DNA from: Sabulitectum sp964386635
Lineage (GTDB): Bacteria; Fermentibacterota; Fermentibacteria; Fermentibacterales; JCC-6
DNA: 64,000 bases
Assembly: GCA_964386635.1 (NCBI GenBank)
Contig: CAYLRO010000004.1
Span: 41,119 to 105,118, forward strand
Direction: 5' to 3'
Shown: piece by piece, positions 18,516 through 26,207 of the stretch
Layout of the letters: each line of letters begins with the position of its first letter
Numbering within the stretch: position 1 is the stretch's first letter
Notes under the pieces: model-generated
The model's input: the letters and a program-made list of their open reading frames with translations, nothing else
Told to the model about the DNA's origin: nothing
The model's database searches: none
Program-made: the position numbers and the translations under genes

Positions 18516-18926
18516 TCAGTAAAGACCTGAAGCCCTGGCCGGGGAAGAGGTTCCTGTTCCAGGGGCCTTTTCTTCCAGTCCCATTTCTTCAAGTTCCTGC
18601 TCTATCTTCTCCGGATCTTCTCCGGCTTCCAGCCGGTTGAGTGCATGCTCCAGCTCAGGTCCCAGATCCTCACCCATTTCATCCGCCATCTTTCTTACCG
18701 CCCTGGCCATGGACCTGGGATCGTTCTCATCCACATCAGCCAGGTCTGATGCCAGATCGTCATCTGATGTTTTTTTCGGCGATGCAGTGGAAAAACTGCT
18801 CATTACCCTGCTGAGTTCTTTTCTTCCGCAGTCCGGGCACTCCAGATCCGATTCCTGCCGCTTGCCTCTCATGAGAAACTGGTAGATGGTGTTGCAGCCT
18901 TTGCAGTAGTATTCATAAATAGGCAT
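18516..18926 (-). CDS. FmdB-family zinc-ribbon protein
   Basis: A 136-residue protein with the FmdB/CxxC_CxxC_SSSS N-terminal ribbon: MPIYEYYCKGC, then ECPDCG, giving Cys8, Cys11, Cys30 and Cys33, followed by the usual Ser-rich stretch (MSSFSTASPKK). The remainder is acidic and helical (DENDPRSMARAVRKMADEMGEDLGPEL). FmdB proteins are small regulators or assembly factors whose role is poorly defined. The ATG directly follows the TAG of the DUF89 gene, with GGAGG before it. It is the last gene of the pdx operon. Confidence 0.9.
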   Translation of the reverse strand: MPIYEYYCKGCNTIYQFLMRGKRQESDLECPDCGRKELSRVMSSFSTASPKKTSDDDLASDLADVDENDPRSMARAVRKMADEMGEDLGPELEHALNRLEAGEDPEKIEQELEEMGLEEKAPGTGTSSPARASGLY

Positions 18927-19790
18927 CTAAACCTCCACATGAACAAAACGGCGGAAGACACCGTTTCCTGATTCTACCCCGGTAGCTCTGGAGACAACCG
19001 GGCACTTCACAACAAATGAATGATAAACTCTTGGGTCATTCAGTCCAAAGAGGCCTTCAAGATTTCCCTGGCCTTTCGCCAGTATCAGATCTGCTTTGTT
19101 GTAAATGGTCAAAGCATTGCCCTGAAGCATTTCCGGAATAACTGAAGGAAGATCGGTACCGCTTGATATCAGCTTTGCTTCGTGGTGAAGGCCTGCCTCT
19201 ATGGCATCACTGATAAGAGCGTCGTTCATGACAGGGTTCTCCCGTGTCATGTAGTATCTCCTTCCGGAAAAACCACTGAGTTCCAGAAAAAGCCTGTCAA
19301 GCACTGTTTCTCCAGCATTGTCTCCGAGTATCAGGAGAGTATCAGCTTTATCAAGCTTTTCCAGAAAATTCTTTCGTTCATCGGAGGCAAGGGGTTTGGT
19401 GAACAATTTTACAAGATCACTGATCTCAGGCAGGGGTTTTCCCTGCCCGACATCAAGAAGGTTGCACCAGGCTCCTGCAGAGAGAGCCTCTGCCGCCGGA
19501 TTATCAGAAGCCAGGAACCTGTTTTTCAGATCCTGGTAAACTGACAGCATTTTACCTGTAAAAAGGCTCTTTTCATCAGCGAACAGATCTGTACCATTCA
19601 GTGAATCAGTTCTTAGCAGTGCCCATGCTTCAGCTCCCGCTAAAGGGGGTGGAATTTCCCTTGACAGGTTGTCATAGATAAGTTCCAGATACCTGGAAAG
19701 GTGTTCACTGCCCAGAGAACCTCTCCGTGTGTAGTCGGTAAATCCATTTCTGAAGCACTGGTAGCACTCTTCTCCCGGTTTAAGTCCCAA
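18927..19790 (-). CDS. DUF89/ARMT1-like metal-dependent phosphatase (damage-control family)
   Basis: A 287-residue protein started by TTG at 19790 after AAGGA, overlapping pdxT by 11 bases. DUF89 signatures are clear: the N-terminal Cys pair in GEECYQCF, NLLDVGQGK, the metal-binding LILGDNAGETVLDRLF, and NKADLILAKGQGNLEGL near the C-terminus. Characterised DUF89 proteins are metal-dependent phosphatases that remove phosphate from reactive or damaged sugar phosphates. Co-translation with pdxT suggests a housekeeping role around PLP synthesis, which consumes ribose 5-phosphate and glyceraldehyde 3-phosphate and has reactive intermediates (inference). Confidence 0.88.
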   Translation of the reverse strand: MGLKPGEECYQCFRNGFTDYTRRGSLGSEHLSRYLELIYDNLSREIPPPLAGAEAWALLRTDSLNGTDLFADEKSLFTGKMLSVYQDLKNRFLASDNPAAEALSAGAWCNLLDVGQGKPLPEISDLVKLFTKPLASDERKNFLEKLDKADTLLILGDNAGETVLDRLFLELSGFSGRRYYMTRENPVMNDALISDAIEAGLHHEAKLISSGTDLPSVIPEMLQGNALTIYNKADLILAKGQGNLEGLFGLNDPRVYHSFVVKCPVVSRATGVESGNGVFRRFVHVEV

Positions 19791-20370
19791 GGCCGGATTC
19801 CTTCAGAAAAAGACGGTGGACCCTGGTGTCTTCTGTCAACTCCGGATGGAAGCTGCTGAGCCAGATATTTCTGTACCTGAGAAAGACAGGTCCCTCTTTT
19901 ACTGAGGAAAGAATTTCAACCTCAGGGTCCAGAGGAGTGAGCAGAGGTGCTCTTATGAACACTCCCGGATATGGATCCTCCAGGCCCTCTATTGTGAGTT
20001 CTTCCTGGAAACTTGACACCTGTCTGCCGAAGCTGTTTCTTTCAGCATTCACAGGAGCAAGCCCGAGGCTCTGCTGATCTACTGCATGCTCTCTTTCAGT
20101 TATTCTGCTTGACAGGAGGATGGATCCGGCACAGGTACCCCAGACAGGCAGGCCTTCTGCTGCTTTTTCCCTGATAGGGTCCAGGAGGTTCCATCTTTGC
20201 AGAAGACGGATCAGAGCAGTTGACTCACCGCCGGGAATCACAAGGGCGTTTATTGCTGAAAGGTCTACAGGCAACCTTATCTGCTTCGTGCGGCAGCCTG
20301 ACTTCTGAAGCATGGTAACATGTTCTATTACCCCGCCCTGAAGGGCAAGCACTCCGATGACAGGTTTCAT
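19780..20370 (-). CDS. pdxT: Pyridoxal 5'-phosphate synthase glutaminase subunit
   Basis: A 196-residue class I glutaminase that hydrolyses glutamine and passes ammonia to PdxS. It has the oxyanion loop IPGGEST (about 45-51), the nucleophile Cys80 in VWGTCAGSILLS, and the His-Glu pair in SFHPELT near the C-terminus. The ATG overlaps the pdxS stop (TAATG) for coupled translation. Length and motifs match the family closely. Confidence 0.97.
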   Translation of the reverse strand: MKPVIGVLALQGGVIEHVTMLQKSGCRTKQIRLPVDLSAINALVIPGGESTALIRLLQRWNLLDPIREKAAEGLPVWGTCAGSILLSSRITEREHAVDQQSLGLAPVNAERNSFGRQVSSFQEELTIEGLEDPYPGVFIRAPLLTPLDPEVEILSSVKEGPVFLRYRNIWLSSFHPELTEDTRVHRLFLKESGLGT

Positions 20371-21263
20371 TACCAGCCTCTGTCAGCCATTCTCTGGTCT
20401 TCAGGGATCGTGGAAATGTTGATGCCTACCATGGCTTCACCCAGGCCGGTACTGACTCTGGCAATAACTTCAGGCTTATCAAACTGGCTCACTGCTTCAA
20501 CTATGGCCTTTGCCCTGAGAGCAGGGTTACCGCTTTTGAAGATGCCGCTGCCTACAAAGACACCGTCAACACCAAGCTGCATCATGAGAGCAGCATCTGC
20601 AGGTGTTGCAACACCGCCGGCAGCGAAGTTGACAACAGGCAGGCTGCCGTTCTCGTGGACATACTTTACAAGCTCATATGGAGCACCCATTATCTTGGCA
20701 ACCGACATAAGTTCCTCGAATGGAGTCACCTGAAGCTTTCTGATCTCTCCAAGAACGGATCTCGCGTGGCGGACGGCTTCCACCACATTGCCGGTTCCCG
20801 CTTCACCTTTTGTGCGGATCATGGCAGCGCCTTCTGCGATTCTTCTCAGGGCTTCAGCCAGAACTGTTGCTCCGCAGACAAAGGGAACCTTGAAATCCCA
20901 CTTGTTTACATGATGAGCTTCATCTGCAGGTGTAAGCACCTCCGACTCGTCAATGAAATCGATTTCCAGAGCCTGAAGAACCTGTGCTTCAACAAAATGA
21001 CCGATTCTGCATTTAGCCATTACCGGTATTGTCACTGCTTCTTGAATCCCCCGAATCATGTCGGGATCAGACATTCTGGCCACTCCGCCCTGAGCCCGTA
21101 TATCAGCAGGGACTCTTTCAAGGGCCATTACTGCAACAGCACCGGCTTCTTCGGCAATTGCTGCCTGCTCTGCATTAACAACATCCATTATGACTCCGCC
21201 CTTAAGCATACGGGCGTGGCCTGTTTTCACATTCCAGGTACCATCATCGCGAATAAAGCTCAT
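20370..21263 (-). CDS. pdxS: Pyridoxal 5'-phosphate synthase lyase subunit
   Basis: A 297-residue (beta/alpha)8 enzyme that makes PLP from ribose 5-phosphate, glyceraldehyde 3-phosphate and ammonia in a dodecamer with PdxT. The start at MSFIRDDG is chosen because GAGG precedes it and the length fits; longer in-frame starts add a tail not found in the family. Signatures include GGVIMDVVNAEQAAIAEEAG, MALERVPADIRAQGG, and the active-site lysines in AKCRIGHFVEAQ and MIRTKGEAGTG. Four bases separate it from the small secreted gene upstream. Confidence 0.97.
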   Translation of the reverse strand: MSFIRDDGTWNVKTGHARMLKGGVIMDVVNAEQAAIAEEAGAVAVMALERVPADIRAQGGVARMSDPDMIRGIQEAVTIPVMAKCRIGHFVEAQVLQALEIDFIDESEVLTPADEAHHVNKWDFKVPFVCGATVLAEALRRIAEGAAMIRTKGEAGTGNVVEAVRHARSVLGEIRKLQVTPFEELMSVAKIMGAPYELVKYVHENGSLPVVNFAAGGVATPADAALMMQLGVDGVFVGSGIFKSGNPALRAKAIVEAVSQFDKPEVIARVSTGLGEAMVGINISTIPEDQRMADRGW

Positions 21264-21267
21264 TGTT

Positions 21268-21678
21268 TTACCTCGTGGATTGAACGGAATTAAGGAATTC
21301 CTCGCCACTGGTCTCCCAGCGGGTGAAGGAAGCTGTAAGAAATTCTGCCAGGTCTTCCGCATCAGGTTCACGGAAAGCTTCCCGACAGCTGAATATGCAG
21401 TCTGCTGATGCTTTCATGTACATTTGCCAGTAGAGGTCTACTTCTTCCGGCAGATTGTCTCTCCCGCAGTTCAGGGCTGAAGATAGTGCCGCCTCTGCCC
21501 GAAGAATTGCCATCTGTGCTGAAAGAAGCCCCCTGCCGGTGTCCGAACCCCTGAGGCATGTCCAGGCATCCATGAGGCCTGCTATCTCCCTGTCAAGGGA
21601 ACAGAAGCTCTCAGTAGTAACCGGAGTGGCAACTGCTTTCATACAAATCACCAGAAGAAAAATCGTTTGCATTTTCAT
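21268..21678 (-). CDS. Small exported protein upstream of pdxS, probably leaderless
   Basis: A 136-residue protein with a signal peptide (MKMQTIFLLVICMKAVAT) and a mature helical domain with three cysteines (FCSLDREIA, LNCGRDNLP, CIFSCREAF). I recognise no family. No ribosome site precedes the ATG at 21678. Instead TATATT on the minus strand ends exactly six bases upstream, as expected if the transcript begins at the ATG. It heads the pdxS-pdxT-DUF89-fmdB run, so it would set expression of the operon. Why a secreted protein leads a vitamin B6 operon is unknown. Confidence 0.6.
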   Translation of the reverse strand: MKMQTIFLLVICMKAVATPVTTESFCSLDREIAGLMDAWTCLRGSDTGRGLLSAQMAILRAEAALSSALNCGRDNLPEEVDLYWQMYMKASADCIFSCREAFREPDAEDLAEFLTASFTRWETSGEEFLNSVQSTR

Positions 21679-21684
21679 CCGGTG

Positions 21685-21690
21685 AATATA
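21685..21690 (-). promoter_or_regulatory. -10 element giving a leaderless start for the pdx operon
   Basis: TATATT on the minus strand, six bases before the ATG at 21678. The -35 at 17 bases is weak (TTTGGG). The same spacing is seen at 29864, 32575 and 45704. Confidence 0.4.
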
Positions 21691-21716
21691 CAACAGCAGA
21701 GCTGTATCCCAAACCG

Positions 21717-21745
21717 TTTACACTTTGTCCCGGTATTAGTATTAT
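21717..21745 (+). promoter_or_regulatory. Strong sigma-70-type promoter
   Basis: TTTACA, 17 bases, TATTAT. The -10 covers the ATG at 21744, so translation of the following gene cannot begin there. It supports the TTG start at 21786 behind GGAGG. Confidence 0.6.
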
Positions 21746-21785
21746 GTACATTGCAAAACCAGACTTGAGCAATCCCGGAGGTTTC

Positions 21786-22163
21786 TTGAAAAAACAATTC
21801 CTTATTCTGTTCCTTCTGTCATCTCTGGCTCTATGCGGGATAGTGGAGGATTGCAATTTTCGTGGAATACCAGTGCATTCCGCTGTTCTTTCAGAAGGTA
21901 TTCTCACTGTGGGGATGGATGGAAGCCTGGCAATGGGAGATTCCCTTCTTAAGCACTACGGTGGCGTTTTTTTCATTCTGGCTGACAGTATAGGGGCAGG
22001 ATGGCCTGTAGTAGGGCTTCAGGTTGATATACCGGGAGCATCACTAATTCTCTTCCAGGAGGATGTATTCAACGCAGTGGAGAGAATGCAGCAGGGCCTT
22101 GATGAATCAGTTCTTGCAGGATGGATACTTGAGCACACCTGGGTTGATCGAAACGATCTATAG
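21786..22163 (+). CDS. Small exported protein of unknown function
   Basis: A 125-residue protein with start TTG at 21786, preceded by GGAGG at 21777-21781. The longer ATG at 21744 overlaps the promoter -10 and is rejected. From TTG the protein opens with a textbook signal peptide (KKQFLILFLLSSLALC), either cleaved or with a Cys near the lipobox position. The mature part is a mixed alpha/beta domain with LADSIGAGWPVVGLQVD and no recognisable motif. The 3' end overlaps the convergent sugar-transferase gene by six bases. Confidence 0.55.
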   Translation: MKKQFLILFLLSSLALCGIVEDCNFRGIPVHSAVLSEGILTVGMDGSLAMGDSLLKHYGGVFFILADSIGAGWPVVGLQVDIPGASLILFQEDVFNAVERMQQGLDESVLAGWILEHTWVDRNDL

Positions 22164-23597
22164 ACCACCCTTGCCGAAAAGAACAACCGGGATAGTTTTC
22201 ATGATCAGTCTGAAGTCAAGAGATCCTGACGCATCCAGTATGTAGAGGAAATCAAGGAACTGAGCTTTGTCAAACGGCAGCCTGCTTCTTCCATAGACCT
22301 GCCAGATACCTGTCAGGCCCGGCTTTACCAGGAATCGTCTTCTCTGCCAGCCGTGGTAATGTTCCAGTTCATATGGAATACATGGTCTGGGACCCACAAT
22401 GGTCATCTCACCACGGAGAACATTGATCAGCTGTGGGAGTTCATCAATTGATGTTTTCCTGATGATTCTTCCAACTGCGGTTATCCGTGCCGGCTGTTTC
22501 AGCTTGAAAGTGTCGTTGTCTTCTTCAGCACTCCGTCCCTGGGCATAGTCACTGAAATACTTCCGGTGAGCCTCTGCATTGCTCTCTCCAACCTTCATTG
22601 ATCTGAATTTCAGGAACTGGAAGGTTTTCTGATTTTTTCCAACCCTTTCCTGTTTGAAGAGGACAGGTCCCTTGCTGGACAGCATTACAGCCAGTGCAAC
22701 AACAAGAAGAAGCGGTGAGAGAACAACAATTCCCAGAACAGCCAGAAAAACATCAGTTATCCTGTCCAGCTTGATAAATGATTGTTTCCCCCCACTCATT
22801 ATGAATGCAATGGCACCGTAGTCATGCAGGCTGAACCATGGGTCAAAGTAGCCCAGGCTGAATAACTCCGGCCCGTATATCACTATGGGGATTCCGGAAT
22901 CGTTGAGAATCTTGCAGGTTGATGCGATACAGTCCATGGAGTGCCTGCTGTCGAACAGAACAACCGCCCCGCTGCAGGTTTCCTTTTCTACCCTTGACTT
23001 GACAGCTGATGCTATCTCCGCGGCTGTTTCAGGAAGAACTTCAGGTGAAGGAAGGATTCTTTCTCCGGTTGAATACACTCTGGATTTTCTTAGAAGCTCT
23101 GTTACCCTCTGGTTCCTGTCAGGATTACCGACGACGAGCAGATTGGACCTGTTGATCCGTTTCCCGCTGTACAGGAGACTGAAGAGGCCGGGCAGAAGAA
23201 GCAGACGGGTGAGAAGAGAATAGAACAGAAATGCAAACATGTTAAGAACAATGACGAACCGGCTGTTTATGAAGATGTTTCTTGTTTCCTTGGAAAGGAA
23301 CACAAGAAGTATGAAAGCACCGGTAACGATCAGCACCATCCTCATTGTTCTGTAAAGAAGCATGGGCCGGTTCAGTGTTGTCCTGAGAGAATAGAGGTTT
23401 TCAACCACTGAAGTCATGTAGTATCCCAGGAAGAAGAACAGCGCGGTGCCCAGATATTCGGAGACTGGAAATCCTTTGAGATCACCGAATCTGATTAATA
23501 CCGCAGTAAGAAGTGCAGCAGTTACAATCACTGCATCAGCGATTACACCTGCTGCATAGTACTTATTGTTGAGAGACAGTGATCTTTTCGTGAACAA
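22158..23597 (-). CDS. Initiating sugar-phosphate transferase (WcaJ/CpsE-type polyprenyl glycosylphosphotransferase)
   Basis: A 479-residue membrane enzyme started by TTG at 23597 after AAAGGA. It has four or five N-terminal membrane helices, a central Rossmann-like CoA-binding-type region, a reentrant helix (DVFLAVLGIVVLSPLLLVVA), and the catalytic C-terminal domain with KGPVLFKQERVG, KFRSM, SIDELPQL, MTIVGPRP, and the KPGLTGIWQVYGR signature. This family transfers a sugar-1-phosphate onto undecaprenyl phosphate to start surface polysaccharide or O-glycan units. It follows the aminotransferase and glycosyltransferase genes on the same strand. Confidence 0.95.
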   Translation of the reverse strand: MFTKRSLSLNNKYYAAGVIADAVIVTAALLTAVLIRFGDLKGFPVSEYLGTALFFFLGYYMTSVVENLYSLRTTLNRPMLLYRTMRMVLIVTGAFILLVFLSKETRNIFINSRFVIVLNMFAFLFYSLLTRLLLLPGLFSLLYSGKRINRSNLLVVGNPDRNQRVTELLRKSRVYSTGERILPSPEVLPETAAEIASAVKSRVEKETCSGAVVLFDSRHSMDCIASTCKILNDSGIPIVIYGPELFSLGYFDPWFSLHDYGAIAFIMSGGKQSFIKLDRITDVFLAVLGIVVLSPLLLVVALAVMLSSKGPVLFKQERVGKNQKTFQFLKFRSMKVGESNAEAHRKYFSDYAQGRSAEEDNDTFKLKQPARITAVGRIIRKTSIDELPQLINVLRGEMTIVGPRPCIPYELEHYHGWQRRRFLVKPGLTGIWQVYGRSRLPFDKAQFLDFLYILDASGSLDFRLIMKTIPVVLFGKGGL

Positions 23598-23598
23598 A

Positions 23599-24747
23599 TC
23601 AGTTCCTTTCGAAAAACTCTCTTATTGCTGAAGCAACTTCCATCTGCTGTTCCGCTTTGAGTTCAGGGAACATGGGCAGTGTAAGATTTTCATAAGCGTT
23701 TTTCTCACAAACAGGGAAGTCTCCCTTTTTGTATCCCAGGTATTCGTATGCCCTCTGTGTATGAAGAGGCTCCGGATAGTGAAGACCCGCTCCTATTTTT
23801 CTGTCAGCCAGGAACTGCCTGAGTTCATCACGACGAGGGGTGTGAAGGGCGTAAAGGTGGAACACGTGCCTTGTATCTTCAGCAGTAACAGGCAGAGTAA
23901 GAGGAAGATCACCAAGAAGCTCGTTATACCTGGCAGCAGCTTCTATTCTCTGGCTGTTCCACTGATGGATGTACTTTGTCTTCACCCCGAGAACAGCTCC
24001 CTGGAAAGCACTCATTCTGTAGTTATGGCCGATGTAGTCGTAGTAGTACTTTTCGCTTGAGCCATGATCCCTCAGGCTTAGCATTCTTGCTGCAATAGTA
24101 TCATCATTTGTTGTGACTGCACCGCCTTCACCGTATGCTCCCATGTTCTTCCCGGGGTAGAAGCTGAAACTTGCAGCATTTCCGAAACTGCCTGTTCCTC
24201 TGCCGAATCTTGAGCCGTCATGGGATTGCGCGGCGTCTTCAAAGAGGAAAAGGCCGTATTTGTCAGCAATCTTCTGAAGTGCTTTGTAATCAGCAGCCTG
24301 TCCGTAAAGGTCAACTCCTACTATTCCTTTGATCTGTGTGCCTGTTTTCGGGTCCACAGGTTTGCCGGTTCCTGAGCATGACTTCAGGAATTCCTCTGTT
24401 TTCTCCGGAGAGAGGTTCCATGTGACAGGTTCAGCATCTACGAATACAGGGACATGACCTGCAAAGACAATACCCTCCGCGGTTGCTGTAAAGGTATTTG
24501 GAGGTACTATAAGACCGCTTCCGGAAGGCAGATCTGCTGCCCATATCATTCCATGTACCGCAGCGGTACCGCTTGAGAGTGCAATGCAGTGTTTTGTGCC
24601 GCAGATAGCTGCAAATTTCTCTTCAAAGTTCTTTACTTTCGGGCCGAGAACATAGTAACAGGTTTCCATTACATCTTCGATCTCAGGTTTGACTTCATCC
24701 TTTATCTGCCTGTACTGTGCTTTCAGATCTAAAAACGGAACTGCCAT
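23599..24747 (-). CDS. DegT/DnrJ/EryC1/StrS-family sugar aminotransferase
   Basis: A 382-residue PLP enzyme that converts a nucleotide-linked keto-sugar to an amino sugar. The PLP lysine is Lys200 in SFYPGKNMGAYGEGGA; FEDAAQSHDG (Asp171) binds the pyridine nitrogen; SGTAAVHGM binds phosphate. It precedes the sugar-phosphate transferase with one base between them, so the amino sugar may be the first residue of the surface glycan. The exact sugar cannot be told from sequence. Confidence 0.95.
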   Translation of the reverse strand: MAVPFLDLKAQYRQIKDEVKPEIEDVMETCYYVLGPKVKNFEEKFAAICGTKHCIALSSGTAAVHGMIWAADLPSGSGLIVPPNTFTATAEGIVFAGHVPVFVDAEPVTWNLSPEKTEEFLKSCSGTGKPVDPKTGTQIKGIVGVDLYGQAADYKALQKIADKYGLFLFEDAAQSHDGSRFGRGTGSFGNAASFSFYPGKNMGAYGEGGAVTTNDDTIAARMLSLRDHGSSEKYYYDYIGHNYRMSAFQGAVLGVKTKYIHQWNSQRIEAAARYNELLGDLPLTLPVTAEDTRHVFHLYALHTPRRDELRQFLADRKIGAGLHYPEPLHTQRAYEYLGYKKGDFPVCEKNAYENLTLPMFPELKAEQQMEVASAIREFFERN

Positions 24748-24759
24748 TTATGCTGCCTT

Positions 24760-25662
24760 TCAGTCCTTCAGAAGGATCCAGTTGCTGTATCCGCCAACTT
24801 TTCTGCCTATGATCCTTTCAAAGGCGGAAAGAAGACGGATGGATATTCTCAGATGCTTGTGATCAGGGGGATTTTCACTGTCCCTGAAATCATCAGCATT
24901 CCAGTCTTTTTTCTCTATTCTTTCCCGCATTACCTCCGGATGTGTTCCGGAGAACAGAGGAATGTTTTCCAATGGACCGTAATCCCAGGGCCTTGATGGC
25001 TGGGGATGCCTTTTCTCTACCCATTCCCTGGGCCGGTGTAGTGAGTCCAGAGCAATGGTCTTTCTTCTCATGACAGACGGGTGTCTTACCCATCCGTAGT
25101 GATAGATCCATGCCCCTGAATCAATTACCCTGAGCTTTGTGTCCGGTTTTTTCCGGAAGCTCTGTGCGCTTTTTATTGATCTGATACCGGATTTGTTTCT
25201 TATTACCCTTATCTCTCTGTCGTACCAGTTGTGCCCTCGGTGCACCCTGCTGTAATCTCCCCAGAAGTGGTTGTATCTGAAGAGAAGACCGTCTACATCG
25301 GTTCGGTCACCGGCTTTTTCCAGCGCTTTCAATACAGCGGGATGATCATCCTGGTGAACCACTTCATCAGCCTGAAGGTAGAAACACCATTTTCCCGAAC
25401 ATGCATCCAGGGCAATATTGGTCTGGTCAGCGTTTGTGGCACCTCTGACAAATCTGTCTGGATTCCATTTCGTATGTATTATCTCGATTTTGGGGCTGCC
25501 GATGGATTCAATCACATCCTGCGTGTTGTCTGTACAGTCTCCCAGGTTTACCACAAACTGGTCTACCACAGGTAGAATGGATAGAATGGATTCCTTTATT
25601 GGATAATCCAGTTTTACTGCATCTCTAACAAATGTGAAGCCGGAAATTCCGGTGTTGTTCAT
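24760..25662 (-). CDS. Glycosyltransferase, family 2-like
   Basis: A 300-residue protein. The start at 25662 (MNNTGISGFTFVRD) follows AAGGAG; upstream in-frame ATGs lack a site. The N-terminal half is a GT-A fold: SGFTFVRDAVKLDYP, then VDQFVVNLGDCTDNTQDV, and a QADEVVHQDD segment at the place of the metal-binding DxD. The C-terminal part is rich in Trp, Arg and His (WYDREIRVIRNKSGIRSI). It is likely to extend the glycan begun by the downstream transferase. Donor and acceptor are unknown. Confidence 0.82.
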   Translation of the reverse strand: MNNTGISGFTFVRDAVKLDYPIKESILSILPVVDQFVVNLGDCTDNTQDVIESIGSPKIEIIHTKWNPDRFVRGATNADQTNIALDACSGKWCFYLQADEVVHQDDHPAVLKALEKAGDRTDVDGLLFRYNHFWGDYSRVHRGHNWYDREIRVIRNKSGIRSIKSAQSFRKKPDTKLRVIDSGAWIYHYGWVRHPSVMRRKTIALDSLHRPREWVEKRHPQPSRPWDYGPLENIPLFSGTHPEVMRERIEKKDWNADDFRDSENPPDHKHLRISIRLLSAFERIIGRKVGGYSNWILLKD

Positions 25663-25714
25663 GGGGAACTCCTTGTATTCATTTATTCTAAAATACATTC
25701 AGCTGGAGGATTTT

Positions 25715-26128
25715 TCAAATAGAGATAAGAACACCGCCTGCCACTGCAAGAAAAATTCCTATGAGATTTGATGTTGAAGGCTCTTCTCTGAGAACGAAAA
25801 TTCCAAAAATAACTGCAAAAACAGGGTACAGGGCTGTCAGAGCCGTTGATGTACTCACCGGGCCGCAGGACACTGCCTTCTGAAAAAAAATCAGTGCCAG
25901 CCCTCCGAGAATACCTGCAGCTCCCGCGAGAAGAAGTCCAGACAGATTTGCAGTTTTCAGGTTCTGGCCCATGGAACTGAACAGAATTGCAACTGTTACA
26001 AGTGAAAAGAGTGAATACACAAGTGCTGACTGCCAGTGACCTATTCTGGATGTGGAAAGTTTCACGAGAATTGCCCAGAGCCCCCAGAGTACTGTTGCTC
26101 CCAGACTGAACATGATATGTTTCTGCAT
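25715..26128 (-). CDS. Single-domain EamA/DMT transporter (half-transporter)
   Basis: A 137-residue membrane protein with four or five helices covering one EamA domain; full DMT exporters carry two. The start at 26128 follows GGAGTGG. Features are GATVLWGLWAILVKLS, then GLALIFFQKAVSCGPVSTSTALTALYPVFA and a final helix NLIGIFLAVAGGVLIS. Half-size members work as dimers; ArnE/ArnF, which flip lipid-linked aminoarabinose, are one known example. With an amino-sugar aminotransferase and glycosyltransferase downstream, a glycolipid flippase role is plausible but inferred. Confidence 0.82.
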   Translation of the reverse strand: MQKHIMFSLGATVLWGLWAILVKLSTSRIGHWQSALVYSLFSLVTVAILFSSMGQNLKTANLSGLLLAGAAGILGGLALIFFQKAVSCGPVSTSTALTALYPVFAVIFGIFVLREEPSTSNLIGIFLAVAGGVLISI

Positions 26129-26207
26129 GTATGCCACTCCAATCAGTACTTAAGATTAAGTAATATAGTTTCCCCGCGCAGAAACAGAATATGAAGAAGG
26201 ACAAAAC

